64,000 nt of DNA from Nevskiales bacterium (GTDB lineage Bacteria > Pseudomonadota > Gammaproteobacteria > Steroidobacterales > GCA-2729495). The translations under genes were made by a program, and so were the position numbers. The stretch lies in NCBI GenBank assembly GCA_011526045.1, contig WYBE01000047.1, positions 62,001 through 126,000 on the forward strand. Reading direction: 5' to 3'. The notes beneath the pieces are model-generated. The model saw only the letters and a list, made by a program, of their open reading frames with translations. It searched no databases and was not told the origin of the DNA. Numbering within the stretch: the stretch's first letter is position 1; each line of letters opens with the position of its first letter. This document shows, piece after piece, positions 46,653 to 54,344 of this stretch.

Positions 46653-47944
46653 GGCAGAAGTTCGATGGCGTTGAATTCGAGGCCTGTGAGTTGTTGCAGC
46701 TTGAGCCCGGCCTCCAGGGCTTCGCTTTGCGTGTCGAGGAGCGATTCGACCGCTTCGAGATAACTGCTCTGCAGCTCGACGTAGGTCGCGATTGGCACCG
46801 CACCGAGCCGGTAGTGGCGATCTGCAAGCTCGGCGGCCTCGCGGAATTTTTTGGCCGAGTCAGGCGACCAGCGCCGCGATTCCGCGAGCTTCGTCGCAAA
46901 CGCCTGCTCGGCGGTCAGCACTTGCCGATCGAGCTCGCGTTGCGCGACCAGCATGGCGGTCTCCGCTTGCCGTCGACGTGCCCCGGCCAGGTCGACGGCG
47001 CTCCGCGTGCGATTCGTGATCGGAAGCGGCACGCTCAGCCCGATGCCGGCTTTGATTTCGTGGCTGCCGGCCGTCTCGTCCGAATAGTAGGGGCTGACCG
47101 TCACGGACGGGTAGCGTTCATTTCGGGCGAGCGCCACGAGAAGGCCTTGTTGCTCCAGCTCCACACGACGCAGCTTGAACTCGAAATTATTCTCGCGCGC
47201 TGCAGCCACGAGAGTCTCTCGCGCCGGTGCGTCGTTGAGCTTCAGCACTGGCGTGGCGACGCGCAGTGGCGAGTCGACGGGTGCGCCGCGGAGCTGGTTC
47301 AGTTCGAGCAACGCCGCTTGGAGCGCCAATTCGGCTTCGGTGGCGCGCCGCTGGAGTGCGAGTTCGCTCGCTTCGATCACGCGCGTTTCGAGGAGCGGAG
47401 TGACGCCCGCAGGATCGCGCGCGAGGAACGTTTCCTTCAGAGCTGCGAAACGCTCGGCGACTTCACGGACCGCTGCAGCCTTGGCGTTGGCAGCGTGCAG
47501 GCTGAACGTCAGCGTGCGCGCACGAGCGGTGAGCGCATTCTGAAAGCGCGCCAAGCCGAGCTCGGCCAGCTCGACACTGCGATTGGCGATCGCCTTGCGC
47601 AGTGCGAGCCGCCCGGGCCATTCGAACGTCTGCGTCACCGTGACTGCCCAAGCGGTGCCCTCCCCCTCGAGGACGCCGGCTCGATCGACGGAGCGCTTGC
47701 GCCCGAGATCGAAAGATAGTTCGGGATCATTGAGCACTCCCGCCGAGCGGCGTCCCGCCTTGGCGGCCGCGATCTCAGCTTGGTAAAAGGCGAGCTCGGG
47801 GTTCATCGAGAGAATCTCTTTAACCAAGGCGCCGGGCGGAACGTTTGGCGGAGCTTGGTCGGCAGCACGGATGAGCAGCGGCGCCACGACCAATGCGGCG
47901 GCAATGAGCAGGGAGTTCGAACGTGGAGAAAACGAAAACTTCAT
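46649..47944 (-). CDS. Outer-membrane efflux factor (TolC/CzcC-type, copy 2)
   Basis: 431 aa, same length as copy 1, with signal peptide and OEP repeats: VKEILSMNPELAFYQAEIAAAKAGRRSAGVLNDPELSFDLGRKRSVDRAGVLEGEGTAWAVTVTQTFEWPGRL and the matching second half YRLGAVPIATYVELQSSYLEAVESLLDTQSEALEAGLKLQQLTGLEF. Identity to copy 1 is visibly high over the whole chain, higher than between the two RND pumps, which suggests recent exchange or stronger constraint. It overlaps the mini-adaptor gene by 4 bp. Confidence 0.92.
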   Translation of the reverse strand: MKFSFSPRSNSLLIAAALVVAPLLIRAADQAPPNVPPGALVKEILSMNPELAFYQAEIAAAKAGRRSAGVLNDPELSFDLGRKRSVDRAGVLEGEGTAWAVTVTQTFEWPGRLALRKAIANRSVELAELGLARFQNALTARARTLTFSLHAANAKAAAVREVAERFAALKETFLARDPAGVTPLLETRVIEASELALQRRATEAELALQAALLELNQLRGAPVDSPLRVATPVLKLNDAPARETLVAAARENNFEFKLRRVELEQQGLLVALARNERYPSVTVSPYYSDETAGSHEIKAGIGLSVPLPITNRTRSAVDLAGARRRQAETAMLVAQRELDRQVLTAEQAFATKLAESRRWSPDSAKKFREAAELADRHYRLGAVPIATYVELQSSYLEAVESLLDTQSEALEAGLKLQQLTGLEFNAIELLP

Positions 47945-48069
47945 AGGATGGTGAGAGCGGGTGAATGGCTACGGCGGAACACGACGATGCCCGTGCACGC
48001 GAAAGCACGGCGACGCGCGACAAACCGCGACAGAATCGCGCCGATCCGACGCAGGGACCGGTCAGGCGA

Positions 48070-48453
48070 TTACAGTGAAGGAGCGCGAGACGGCGGAGCC
48101 GCCCGCTGGACAAAATGCCACGTTCGCTGTCGAACCCAACTTTCAGCTTTACGCGGCGGCGAGAGCATTGGCTCAATCACCAGCTCTGCCAACGGCGCCA
48201 GCTCACAGATCAAACACGAGCAAAGGAGTGTCAGGGTCGGCGGCGCGAGCCGTCCATCGTCGGTCGAGACTTTGAACAACCCGGTCTCGAGAATATTGCA
48301 GCCATCGCCGCAATCGCCGCCGTCCGGACCGTCGCACGGAGTCGTGCAGCCGAGGAATTCGAGCCCAGGCACCGCCTCAATCTCGCAACGCAGCGTCGCC
48401 GGCAGCCAAAGAGCCACCAAGAAGGAGGCGACGAGTAAGTGGAAACGGCGCAC
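48070..48453 (-). CDS. Secreted Cys-rich protein at the head of metal module A
   Basis: 127 aa from the GTG at 48453 that aligns with copy 1. The TTG at 48501 used by a longer frame is part of the TTGACA element and is not a start. Signal segment FHLLVASFLVALWLPATLRC, Cys clusters GCTTPCDGPDGGDCGDGCN and LLCSCLICELAPLAE, and the ending TWHFVQRAAPPSRAPSL. The TWxFVQRAAxxxRAPSL ending is shared with 38506-38907. It heads module A 125 bp before the outer-membrane factor gene. Likely metal-binding or signalling role. Confidence 0.7.
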   Translation of the reverse strand: MRRFHLLVASFLVALWLPATLRCEIEAVPGLEFLGCTTPCDGPDGGDCGDGCNILETGLFKVSTDDGRLAPPTLTLLCSCLICELAPLAELVIEPMLSPPRKAESWVRQRTWHFVQRAAPPSRAPSL

Positions 48454-48488
48454 GATTGAGAATACGTCGCAAGTGAGACTCGCAGGCG

Positions 48489-48508
48489 GAACGAATGTCA
48501 ACTCTGCC
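48489..48508 (-). promoter_or_regulatory. Shared element with TTGACA before metal module A
   Basis: Identical over 20 bases to 38930-38949. TTGACA is at 48501-48496; the stop codon of the ABC ATPase gene lies inside the element. The distance to the GTG start of the Cys-rich gene is about 36 bp, similar in style to module B. Confidence 0.7.
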
Positions 48509-49166
48509 GGAGCCTTCCATCGTGAAGCGCGATGATTCTGCGCGCTTGCTGCGCGAGGTCTGCATTGTGTGTCACCATCGCAATGGTGAGGCCGCCACGG
48601 TTGAGCTCGCGGAAGATTTCGAGCACACCGGCAGCGTTTTGGGAATCGAGATTTCCTGTCGGTTCGTCGGCCAGAAGGATTCGCGGCCCATTGATCAACG
48701 CGCGCGCGATCGCCACACGCTGCATCTCGCCGCCGGAGAGTTGCACCGGCAGGTGATCGGCGCGATCACGCAAGCCAACCTGCTCGAGCAATTCGTCCGC
48801 CCGAACCGCCGGCCTATCCCCGCGAAGGAAGACCGAAGGCAACAGCACGTTCTCGCGCGCGGTCAACGTCGGCAGAAGGAAGAATTGCTGGAACACGAAG
48901 CCGATCTTTCGCGCGCGGATTCTGGTAAGCTCTTTTTCCGTAGCGGCGCTCGCGTCTTCGCCGTCGATGCGCAGGTGTCCGGTGTCGGGCTTCTCCACAC
49001 AACCGACGAGATTCAGCAGCGTCGTCTTGCCCGAGCCCGACGGCCCGACGATCGCCACGAAATCACCGGCCTCGATGCTCAACGTGACGTTGTTCACCGC
49101 GTGGATCGTTTCGCGACCGCGCCGATAGCTCTTTGCCACGGCCTCCAATCGGATGATTTCAGTCAT
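48498..49166 (-). CDS. ABC transporter ATP-binding protein (LolD/MacB type)
   Basis: 222 aa from the ATG at 49166. Walker A GPSGSGKTTLLNLVG near residue 41, Q-loop FVFQQF, signature LSGGEMQRVAIARAL and Walker B RILLADEPTGNLD are all intact. The LolD/MacB/FtsE subgroup works with FtsX-type permeases rather than for bulk import. The start overlaps the permease stop by 8 bp. It is the last gene of the ArsR-led operon. Confidence 0.92.
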   Translation of the reverse strand: MTEIIRLEAVAKSYRRGRETIHAVNNVTLSIEAGDFVAIVGPSGSGKTTLLNLVGCVEKPDTGHLRIDGEDASAATEKELTRIRARKIGFVFQQFFLLPTLTARENVLLPSVFLRGDRPAVRADELLEQVGLRDRADHLPVQLSGGEMQRVAIARALINGPRILLADEPTGNLDSQNAAGVLEIFRELNRGGLTIAMVTHNADLAQQARRIIALHDGRLRQS

Positions 49167-50316
49167 TGCGAATGGCCTCCATTGGCGAAGCCCGCGACGC
49201 CTTCCAGCTTGGATACAAGCCGGCAAGCGCGCCGATGCCGATCGTCACGATTAGCGTGAGCGCGAGCATGGCGCCATCGAAGATGACGAGCTTGCCCGCG
49301 GGCGCATACGGCAACACGGAGCGGATCAAACCATCGGCTACCGAGGAGCCGAGCGCGCCCACAATAACGCCGACAATCCCACCGAGCCCGCAGAGGATCG
49401 TCGTTTCGGCGAGAACGATTTTGAAAATGTCGGAGGGCGATGCGCCGACGCATCGCATGTAACCAAACTCGCGGAGCTTCTCCATGACCGACATCAACAC
49501 CGTGTTCAGCACACCGAGCGTGGCGATCGCGAGCGCGATGCCGAGCACGGCAAACATGAGCGTCTTGCTCGCGCCGATGAGCTTCAGGATTTGCTCCATC
49601 ATCTGCTGCGCTGTCACGACGTAGGCGTCAGGAATCGTCTCGAGCACCTCTTTCGTGACCTTGATCCGCTCCACGTTTTCGAGGTTCACGCCGACACCGG
49701 TTAGCTTGCCCTCTTTCTTGAATATCCGCTGGGCCGTCTTGAGCGGAATGAAAAACCAGCCGTCGTCCTCGCTTCCGGTGCGCTCCAACACGCCACTCAC
49801 CGTGAATTCGGCATCAAGCTCCGGAAAGAACACCTTGTCGCCGACGCCACGTTTCTCGACGCGTGCCGCCTCCGCGCCGAGCACGATGGATTTCTCATCG
49901 GCGAACCATGTGCCGTTGAGCTTCCAGTGGGGCTTCAATTTCGGGAATTCGTGGTCGGCGCCGTAAAAGAGATCCACGCGATTACCTTCCCCCGGCACGG
50001 AAAAGATCAGAACACTCGTCACGGTGCGAACGTTGGGCGCCGCGCGGATCGCCGCGACGCGATCCTCCGGCAGGAACTTTGGAATCTCGCCCCCGTGGAG
50101 GGCAAGGGACGCGGCCTCCATTGGGCAACCCTCAGTCGAGACGAACATGTGAATGCCCGAATCGCTCATCTCCTTTTGCAGCGACAGGCGGTAGCCGCGG
50201 TTGAAGGAAAGCAGGCTGAATAACGTCGCGGCGGCCAGCGCCACCCCCGCGACCGTCAGCGCGGAGCGTGTTCGGCGGCGGCGGAGGTCTTTCAGGCTGA
50301 GGGTGAGGAGATTCAT
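49159..50316 (-). CDS. FtsX/MacB-type ABC permease
   Basis: 385 aa, four membrane helices: one at about residues 15-40 (SALTVAGVALAAATLFSLLSF), then a large periplasmic domain and three near the C-terminus (KTLMFAVLGIALAIATLGVLNTVLMSVMEKLREFGYMRCVGASPSDIF; ETTILCGLGGIVGVIVGAL; LALTLIVTIGIGALAGLYPSWKASRASPMEAIRND). The ending PxxASRxxPMEAIR is diagnostic. The periplasmic domain holds VSTEGCPMEAASLALHGGEIP with a lone Cys near residue 64. In this operon it may export a metal, a lipoprotein or a signal; the overlapping OB-fold gene suggests a secreted partner. Confidence 0.9.
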   Translation of the reverse strand: MNLLTLSLKDLRRRRTRSALTVAGVALAAATLFSLLSFNRGYRLSLQKEMSDSGIHMFVSTEGCPMEAASLALHGGEIPKFLPEDRVAAIRAAPNVRTVTSVLIFSVPGEGNRVDLFYGADHEFPKLKPHWKLNGTWFADEKSIVLGAEAARVEKRGVGDKVFFPELDAEFTVSGVLERTGSEDDGWFFIPLKTAQRIFKKEGKLTGVGVNLENVERIKVTKEVLETIPDAYVVTAQQMMEQILKLIGASKTLMFAVLGIALAIATLGVLNTVLMSVMEKLREFGYMRCVGASPSDIFKIVLAETTILCGLGGIVGVIVGALGSSVADGLIRSVLPYAPAGKLVIFDGAMLALTLIVTIGIGALAGLYPSWKASRASPMEAIRND

Positions 50317-50873
50317 TTCTTCGCCTGCTCAAAACGGCTGACCGCGAGCACCACGACCCGGCGCTCACCTTCACCCTTCACTTTCACTGTGCCGGTGACG
50401 TTGAGCGTCGCCCCGACCTTGGGCGCGGTCTTGAATCCACCGTCGGGCGGCACGCCCTCGATCACGTCGAACTTGTCCTTGAGCGTCAGGCAGCCGTCAT
50501 CGGTGCACACATCCGCGAGCCGCGCCGTCACGACGACCTCCTTTCCCGCGTAGTGCTCGGGTTGCTTGAGAATTTCAGCGATGGTCGTTTTCGCCGGAGC
50601 CCCGGCCGTCTTATCGGCAGCAGCGGACACGTTGCTGACAACCGCCGGCAACAGCGCCAGCAAGAGCGCCATGCCTCCGCGCCGCGCGGCTTGCGCGCTC
50701 CAGCGAAACAAGCCCAGCATCCCGAGCGCGCCGACCGCCAGAATGAAAGCGCCCCCGCCGGAACCGGCGCCGTTGCCTCCGCTACTGCAATCGACACATT
50801 CCGACGGGCAGACACCCGCAGCCGCGGTCCCCGCGACGCACAAACTTCCGATAACGATCCCGAGTGTTTTCAT
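50313..50873 (-). CDS. Envelope protein with OB-fold-like domain and Cys motif
   Basis: 186 aa. The signal and a Cys-rich segment (VCPSECVDCSSGGNGAGSGGG) are followed by a membrane segment (FILAVGALGMLGLFRWSAQAARRGGMALLLALLP) and a C-terminal OB-fold-like domain: ILKQPEHYAGKEVVVTARLADVCTDDGCLTLKDKFDVIEGVPPDGGFKTAPKVGATLNVTGTVKVKGEGERRVVVLAVSRFE. The C-T-D-D-G-C-L-x-L motif resembles DUF4920/BOF-type domains with a paired Cys that could bind metal or form a disulfide. Overlaps the permease by 4 bp and the upstream gene by 4 bp. Likely a periplasmic partner of the ABC transporter. Confidence 0.65.
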   Translation of the reverse strand: MKTLGIVIGSLCVAGTAAAGVCPSECVDCSSGGNGAGSGGGAFILAVGALGMLGLFRWSAQAARRGGMALLLALLPAVVSNVSAAADKTAGAPAKTTIAEILKQPEHYAGKEVVVTARLADVCTDDGCLTLKDKFDVIEGVPPDGGFKTAPKVGATLNVTGTVKVKGEGERRVVVLAVSRFEQAKK

Positions 50874-51442
50874 TTGGTTTCTCCGCTTGTGAGCACGTCG
50901 TGAAAGACGAGCATTTTCCTGACGACGAACGCGACGACACGCGACGCGGCAAGCGCATCGGGAGTCGCGGGCTTGATGTCTCGATTGACGTCGAATCCGT
51001 CGCTCTTGGTTTTACCCGCAAATTGGCCGAGGAATGCCGGCGATTGCAGCGCCTTGCTGCTCCGTTCCCTGACGCGCTGAATATAAGCGCCGACAATTTG
51101 GCCACTGCTGTCCACTCCAATCACGACTTCGATAGCCCCGTATTCACCCTTGCCGGCAAGCGCGAGGACCGCGCCGATTTTCGCTGAGCCGGCTCCAGTG
51201 ATTTCATAGAGATCGAACTCCCGCCGTTCGCTCTCTTCCAATTTTTCGCCGAGCTGCCGTTCAATTGCCGCGATACGCTCCGGCGTCATCTTTATGGTGC
51301 GCGTGCGATAATCACGCGCCGCCGGAAAAAGTCTTCCCATCGTGCGTTCAGGATCGCGCCAGATGCACACATCCGCGCGCGCCGGAAGCGCCACGACCCC
51401 CACGAAGAGCAGGGCGGCGAGAAGTTGTGGGAACAGTTTCAT
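50870..51442 (-). CDS. Secreted FMN-binding-domain-like protein
   Basis: 190 aa with a signal peptide (MKLFPQLLAALLFVGVVALPARA), then DVCIWRDPERTMGRLFPAARDYRTRTIKMTPERIAAIERQLGEKLEESERREFDLYEITGAGSAKIGAVLALAGKGEYGAIEVVIGVDSSGQIVGAYIQRVRERSSKALQSPAFLGQFAGK, the pattern of NosR/RnfG-type FMN_bind domains. The threonine/serine attachment motif S(T)GAT is not evident, so flavin may not be covalently bound. It lies 11 bp after the outer-membrane protein gene and overlaps the next gene by 4 bp. Possibly a redox partner of the ABC system. Confidence 0.6.
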   Translation of the reverse strand: MKLFPQLLAALLFVGVVALPARADVCIWRDPERTMGRLFPAARDYRTRTIKMTPERIAAIERQLGEKLEESERREFDLYEITGAGSAKIGAVLALAGKGEYGAIEVVIGVDSSGQIVGAYIQRVRERSSKALQSPAFLGQFAGKTKSDGFDVNRDIKPATPDALAASRVVAFVVRKMLVFHDVLTSGETK

Positions 51443-51453
51443 GTCGGTGACGG

Positions 51454-52416
51454 CTAGAGCCGCCGGCTAAATTCGTAATACACCTGAGCGACGAACAAAG
51501 CGCGGTCGCGGTCGCCGAATTCGCGATGACCCGCGAGGCGGAGAGACAAACCGCGCGCCACCGGGTAAGTCAGACCCAGGCCGGCGCTCTGGGCGGAGCG
51601 ATTGCGGCGCCAGATGGCATAGCGCGAATTGAGCTCGAGCTTCGGGAACAGCGAATAATCGACCAGCACCACGCCGCCCAAAACGTCCCCGCCGTCATCG
51701 GAACCGCCGCTGGCCTCCGCACGCACCGTGAGCCGTTCCCAATTCTTGACCAGATCGACGGCGAAGCGCCGCTCGCGTGTGAATCGCGCGTCTTCCGCGT
51801 CATCATCAATCAGCGAGGCAAATCGCGCCCAGGGCCGCCCCACGAGACCAGAAAATCCAACCTGCCAGTCTCCGCGAACGTAGGCCACGCGAACGCACGC
51901 CACGGGATTGGTGCGTGAGTCCGCAAATCGAATGTCGCCCGCGCCGGTCGACACGGATGCGGCATAGTCCCAATCGCCAACGCGGCCCAGGAGCTGCGCT
52001 CCGCTGTCTTTTCGGATTCCGAGACTGGTTTCCTCGATGCCCCGCAACAACAGCCGCTCCGTGTCGTGATGCGCGAGCAGCCCGAACGGAAGCAGGTAAT
52101 GACCGGCCCGCACGTTCCACTTTCCCAGCGGACCCTTGTATTGAAGATAGATCTGATAGGGCCGGATGTCGTCGAAGTTGTTGTCCGCATCCACCTGGGC
52201 GACGCCGATCCACCGATCGCCCGCCGCATCGCTCCATACCTGCCGCACGTTGAGAAACGCTCCCGCGAGCTCGGCTTTCGAATCTTGCGGCTCCGAAAGA
52301 CGCGATGCACGCACGTCGAGTCCGCCCGAGATCGCAGGCGCAGCCAAAGACAGCAGCGGGCAGCTCACCGCGACGAAAGCGGCTCGCACGAGATTCCATT
52401 GCCGTCGTCGCATCAT
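51454..52416 (-). CDS. Outer-membrane beta-barrel protein
   Basis: 320 aa from the ATG at 52416 (ATGATG; the second ATG is equally possible). A signal peptide ends near residue 28 (SLAAPAIS), followed by many short alternating strands with aromatic girdles (WIGVAQVDADNNFDDIRPYQIYLQYKGPLGKWNVRAGHYLLPFGLLAHHDTERLLL; RAEASGGSDDGGDVLGGVVLVDYSLFPKLELNSRYAIW; FVAQVYYEFSRRL with terminal Phe-like residue). The pattern matches phosphate-selective-porin or DUF-type bacterial barrels. The start overlaps the ArsR stop by 4 bp (ATGA), tying it to the regulator. Confidence 0.75.
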   Translation of the reverse strand: MMRRRQWNLVRAAFVAVSCPLLSLAAPAISGGLDVRASRLSEPQDSKAELAGAFLNVRQVWSDAAGDRWIGVAQVDADNNFDDIRPYQIYLQYKGPLGKWNVRAGHYLLPFGLLAHHDTERLLLRGIEETSLGIRKDSGAQLLGRVGDWDYAASVSTGAGDIRFADSRTNPVACVRVAYVRGDWQVGFSGLVGRPWARFASLIDDDAEDARFTRERRFAVDLVKNWERLTVRAEASGGSDDGGDVLGGVVLVDYSLFPKLELNSRYAIWRRNRSAQSAGLGLTYPVARGLSLRLAGHREFGDRDRALFVAQVYYEFSRRL

Positions 52417-52820
52417 CTGCGGCTCGCCCTTTCTTTCGCGTCGTCGGTCAAACACAACCCGCGATCGAGCAACTCGGTCACGCAAGGATCGACCATGCGA
52501 TAGAAGATGGTTGTTCCATCGCGGCGGGCGCCCACGATGCCGCGCTTCGCGAGCCGCTGAAGCTGGTTCGAGACCGCCTGCGGCGTCATGCCCACGGCGT
52601 TCGCCAGCGCACACACCGACAACTCCTGTGCACGCACCAATGCATGCAAAAGCCGCACGCGCGAGTCGTTCGCGAGGATTTTGAACACACCAGCCAATTC
52701 ACGTGCCGGCTTGGCCGCGAGCAACGGCCGTTCGGTCAAAGGCGGCTTCGGTGGACAGGCGTTCAACCCTGCGCCGCAGCCGGTCACTTTTGGTTCGATC
52801 GCTTTTGAATGAGACGGCAT
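52413..52820 (-). CDS. ArsR-family metal-responsive repressor
   Basis: 135 aa. Winged helix domain at about residues 40-115: ELAGVFKILANDSRVRLLHALVRAQELSVCALANAVGMTPQAVSNQLQRLAKRGIVGARRDGTTIFYRMVDPCVTELLDRGLC. The Cys in ELSVCAL, the N-terminal CGAGLNACPP and the C-terminal Cys pair (DPCVTELLDRGLC) are consistent with a thiolate metal site of the CadC/SmtB/CmtR group (Cd, Pb, Zn or Ni). An inverted repeat 5 bp upstream of the ATG is a good operator, so it probably represses itself and the downstream operon. Assigned metal unknown. Confidence 0.9.
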   Translation of the reverse strand: MPSHSKAIEPKVTGCGAGLNACPPKPPLTERPLLAAKPARELAGVFKILANDSRVRLLHALVRAQELSVCALANAVGMTPQAVSNQLQRLAKRGIVGARRDGTTIFYRMVDPCVTELLDRGLCLTDDAKERASRR

Positions 52821-52824
52821 CGTC

Positions 52825-52842
52825 TTACACTGTTCGGTGTAA
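52825..52842. promoter_or_regulatory. ArsR operator TTACAC-N6-GTGTAA
   Basis: Perfect 6-bp inverted arms at 52825-52830 and 52837-52842, 5 bp before the ArsR ATG. A TTGACG box (52854-52849) upstream would be the -35, so the repeat covers the -10 region. Confidence 0.7.
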
Positions 52843-52920
52843 TAGGCGCGTCAAGCGCGGTGACGCCAAGCTCAAACTTCTTTCGCCTTAAGCCGACTAT
52901 CGGACCAGCTCGGGGAAAGC

Positions 52921-53322
52921 TCAGAGCTCCCCCGCCGTTTCATCCATGATCCGGATCATCGTCTCCTCGACTTCGCGCGCGGTGGCGGCGGCCTCCGGCG
53001 CGCTGAACATGTCGAGCAGCTTGGTCGGCTTGATTGTGGCGAGCACCGTTTTGCCGCCCTCCTGGTAAACGGAAATCCGACACGGCAGCGCCGTGGAAAT
53101 TTCGATCGATTGCGTGAGCACCGCCTGGGCTTGCTGCGGATTGCACACCTCGAACACGCGGCACTCGCGATCGAACGGCACGCCCTTGCTCTGCATCTTC
53201 TCTTTCAAATCGTGGGTGCCGAGCACACCGAATTTGTGTTTCTGCGCGACTTCCGGCAGTCGCTGGCACACCGCATCGAGCGGCTCGTTCGTTGTGCGCG
53301 TGATCAAGGACTCGTTCTTCAT
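52921..53322 (-). CDS. DUF302 protein
   Basis: 133 aa. LITRTTNEPLDAVCQRLPEVAQKHKFGVLGTHDLKEKMQSKGVPFDRECRVFEVCNPQQAQAVLTQSIEISTALPCRISVYQEGGKTVLATIKPTKLLDMFS is a complete DUF302 domain, a small ferredoxin-like fold found with sulfur, haem or metal genes. SD GAGGAA precedes the ATG. It is separate from the ArsR operon by about 80 bp and is transcribed in the same direction. Function not established; often associated with oxidative or metal stress. Confidence 0.85.
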   Translation of the reverse strand: MKNESLITRTTNEPLDAVCQRLPEVAQKHKFGVLGTHDLKEKMQSKGVPFDRECRVFEVCNPQQAQAVLTQSIEISTALPCRISVYQEGGKTVLATIKPTKLLDMFSAPEAAATAREVEETMIRIMDETAGEL

Positions 53323-53415
53323 GGCGGGATTCCTCGTCCGGCGTTGATGTCTTGCCGGTTGTTTTGTTGCGACGAAAAAGTCCGCCGAAAGTCGGAAAGC
53401 GCAAGACTCGGAGTT

Positions 53416-53835
53416 TCATCCCGGATAGCGGAAATTGTAGGATTCGTCCGCATCCTCGGGACGCTCGCCCCGCAGCACGATGTAGACGCGGAAGACGTGC
53501 GGAGGCCGGACTCTTGCGGGCGTGACGAGTTTCAGTCCGTCGTCCGAGCGGGCGAGCGGCGCGGGCGGTTTATTTTCTCTCGCGGTGTAAACGTAACGCA
53601 CGACGCCGCCCGGCCGATCGGCCGCCACGGGCTTTTTCTCGGCGTCGAAGAAACTCAGGACGAAACGATTTCCCACCACCTCGACATTAATCCAGCCGCT
53701 GGCGGGACGCGCGAGATTCACGCCGGTTTTCGGCAGTTCCGGTTTTGTCTCCTCCGGTTTCGCCGCCGGCTCCGAGCGAAGCGCACCGAGCGCAACGCAC
53801 AACGAGAGCAAATAACTTCTGCTACGGTGTTTCAT
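53416..53835 (-). CDS. Secreted uncharacterised protein, 139 aa
   Basis: N-terminal signal-like segment (MKHRSRSYLLSLCVALGALRS), Pro/Glu-rich linker, then a compact domain (ASGWINVEVVGNRFVLSFFDAEKKPVAADRPGGVVRYVYTARENKPPAPLARSDDGLKLVTPARVRPPHVFRVYIVLRGERPEDADESYNFRYPG). The strand pattern and FSFFDAEKKPVAxxRP resemble the CGECKRAEYAC proteins (SFYDKALKPI), but the Cys motif is absent, so this may be a distant member of the same fold. SD GAGGAGG. Function unknown. Confidence 0.65.
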   Translation of the reverse strand: MKHRSRSYLLSLCVALGALRSEPAAKPEETKPELPKTGVNLARPASGWINVEVVGNRFVLSFFDAEKKPVAADRPGGVVRYVYTARENKPPAPLARSDDGLKLVTPARVRPPHVFRVYIVLRGERPEDADESYNFRYPG

Positions 53836-53856
53836 GATGCCTCCTCGATGGGCTTC

Positions 53857-54045
53857 TCACCACGTGGTGTTCCACACGGCGATACCTCCCTGGGCTCGTC
53901 CGTCGCGGTCGTGCGTCGGCGGCGGAGAATCAGTGGAACTCGTCTTGCTGCGCGTCGGCACCGACGCGCATGAGGTCGCAAGGGCGAGGAGCATGACCGA
54001 GAGAATCGCGAGCCGCGGTGCCGGGCGCGTGGTTGATGTTTTCAT
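53857..54045 (-). CDS. Small lipoprotein, 62 aa
   Basis: Starts at the ATG at 54045 because it gives a signal with the lipobox LALATS-C23. The mature part is short and Ser/Pro/Asp-rich (ASVPTRSKTSSTDSPPPTHDRDGRAQGGIAVWNTTW), ending in an aromatic motif. A TGAGGGAT-class promoter lies 60 nt upstream. No family recognised. It is 21 bp upstream of the 139-aa secreted protein gene, so the two probably share the transcript. Confidence 0.6.
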   Translation of the reverse strand: MKTSTTRPAPRLAILSVMLLALATSCASVPTRSKTSSTDSPPPTHDRDGRAQGGIAVWNTTW

Positions 54046-54104
54046 GGCACTTTCTCGAATTCCGCCCATCGCCTGAGACGGGCCGGCGTTCTGATGACAT
54101 GCCC

Positions 54105-54133
54105 TTAAACGCATCGGCCACGGTCATCCCTCA
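54105..54133 (-). promoter_or_regulatory. Promoter TGAGGGAT-N14-CGTTTAA
   Basis: -35 TGAGGGAT at 54133-54126, 14-bp spacer, -10 CGTTTAA at 54111-54105, about 59 nt before the small lipoprotein ATG. Confidence 0.75.
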
Positions 54134-54181
54134 CCCTTCTCGAGCGCGCCACGAGAAAGTCACCTCAATCCGACCCGGCTG

Positions 54182-54215
54182 ATCCAGCCACCCGCGTTCT
54201 CACGGGTGGCTGGAT
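54182..54215. terminator. Hairpin after the DUF3347-like gene
   Basis: 13-bp perfect stem (54182-54194 with 54203-54215), 8-nt loop. No run of T follows on either strand, so termination efficiency is uncertain. The CAGCCACC core also appears in the stem at 62007-62033. Confidence 0.6.
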
Positions 54216-54344
54216 GCCGGGTCGTTGCCCGGATTCCGCATGGGGTGTCCAGCTTCGTCACCCACCGGAAATTTTACTGAAGCTATAACCGCTCAGCCGC
54301 AGCCGCGTTTGCCGTGGTCGGAGTGGTCTTGGTTCGGAGCCCCT

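Larger units (their letters stand above)
54046..54344. other. Intergenic region with promoter and hairpin
   Basis: About 300 bp. It contains the promoter at 54105-54133 for the left gene and a strong hairpin at 54182-54215 that follows, on the minus strand, the DUF3347-like gene. The remaining 130 bp shows no ORF or repeat that I can support. Confidence 0.6.

Noticed and set aside
48454-48501. TTG start at 48501 for the Cys-rich protein
   Set aside because: The TTG is part of the TTGACA element conserved in both modules; the GTG at 48453 aligns with the other copy.
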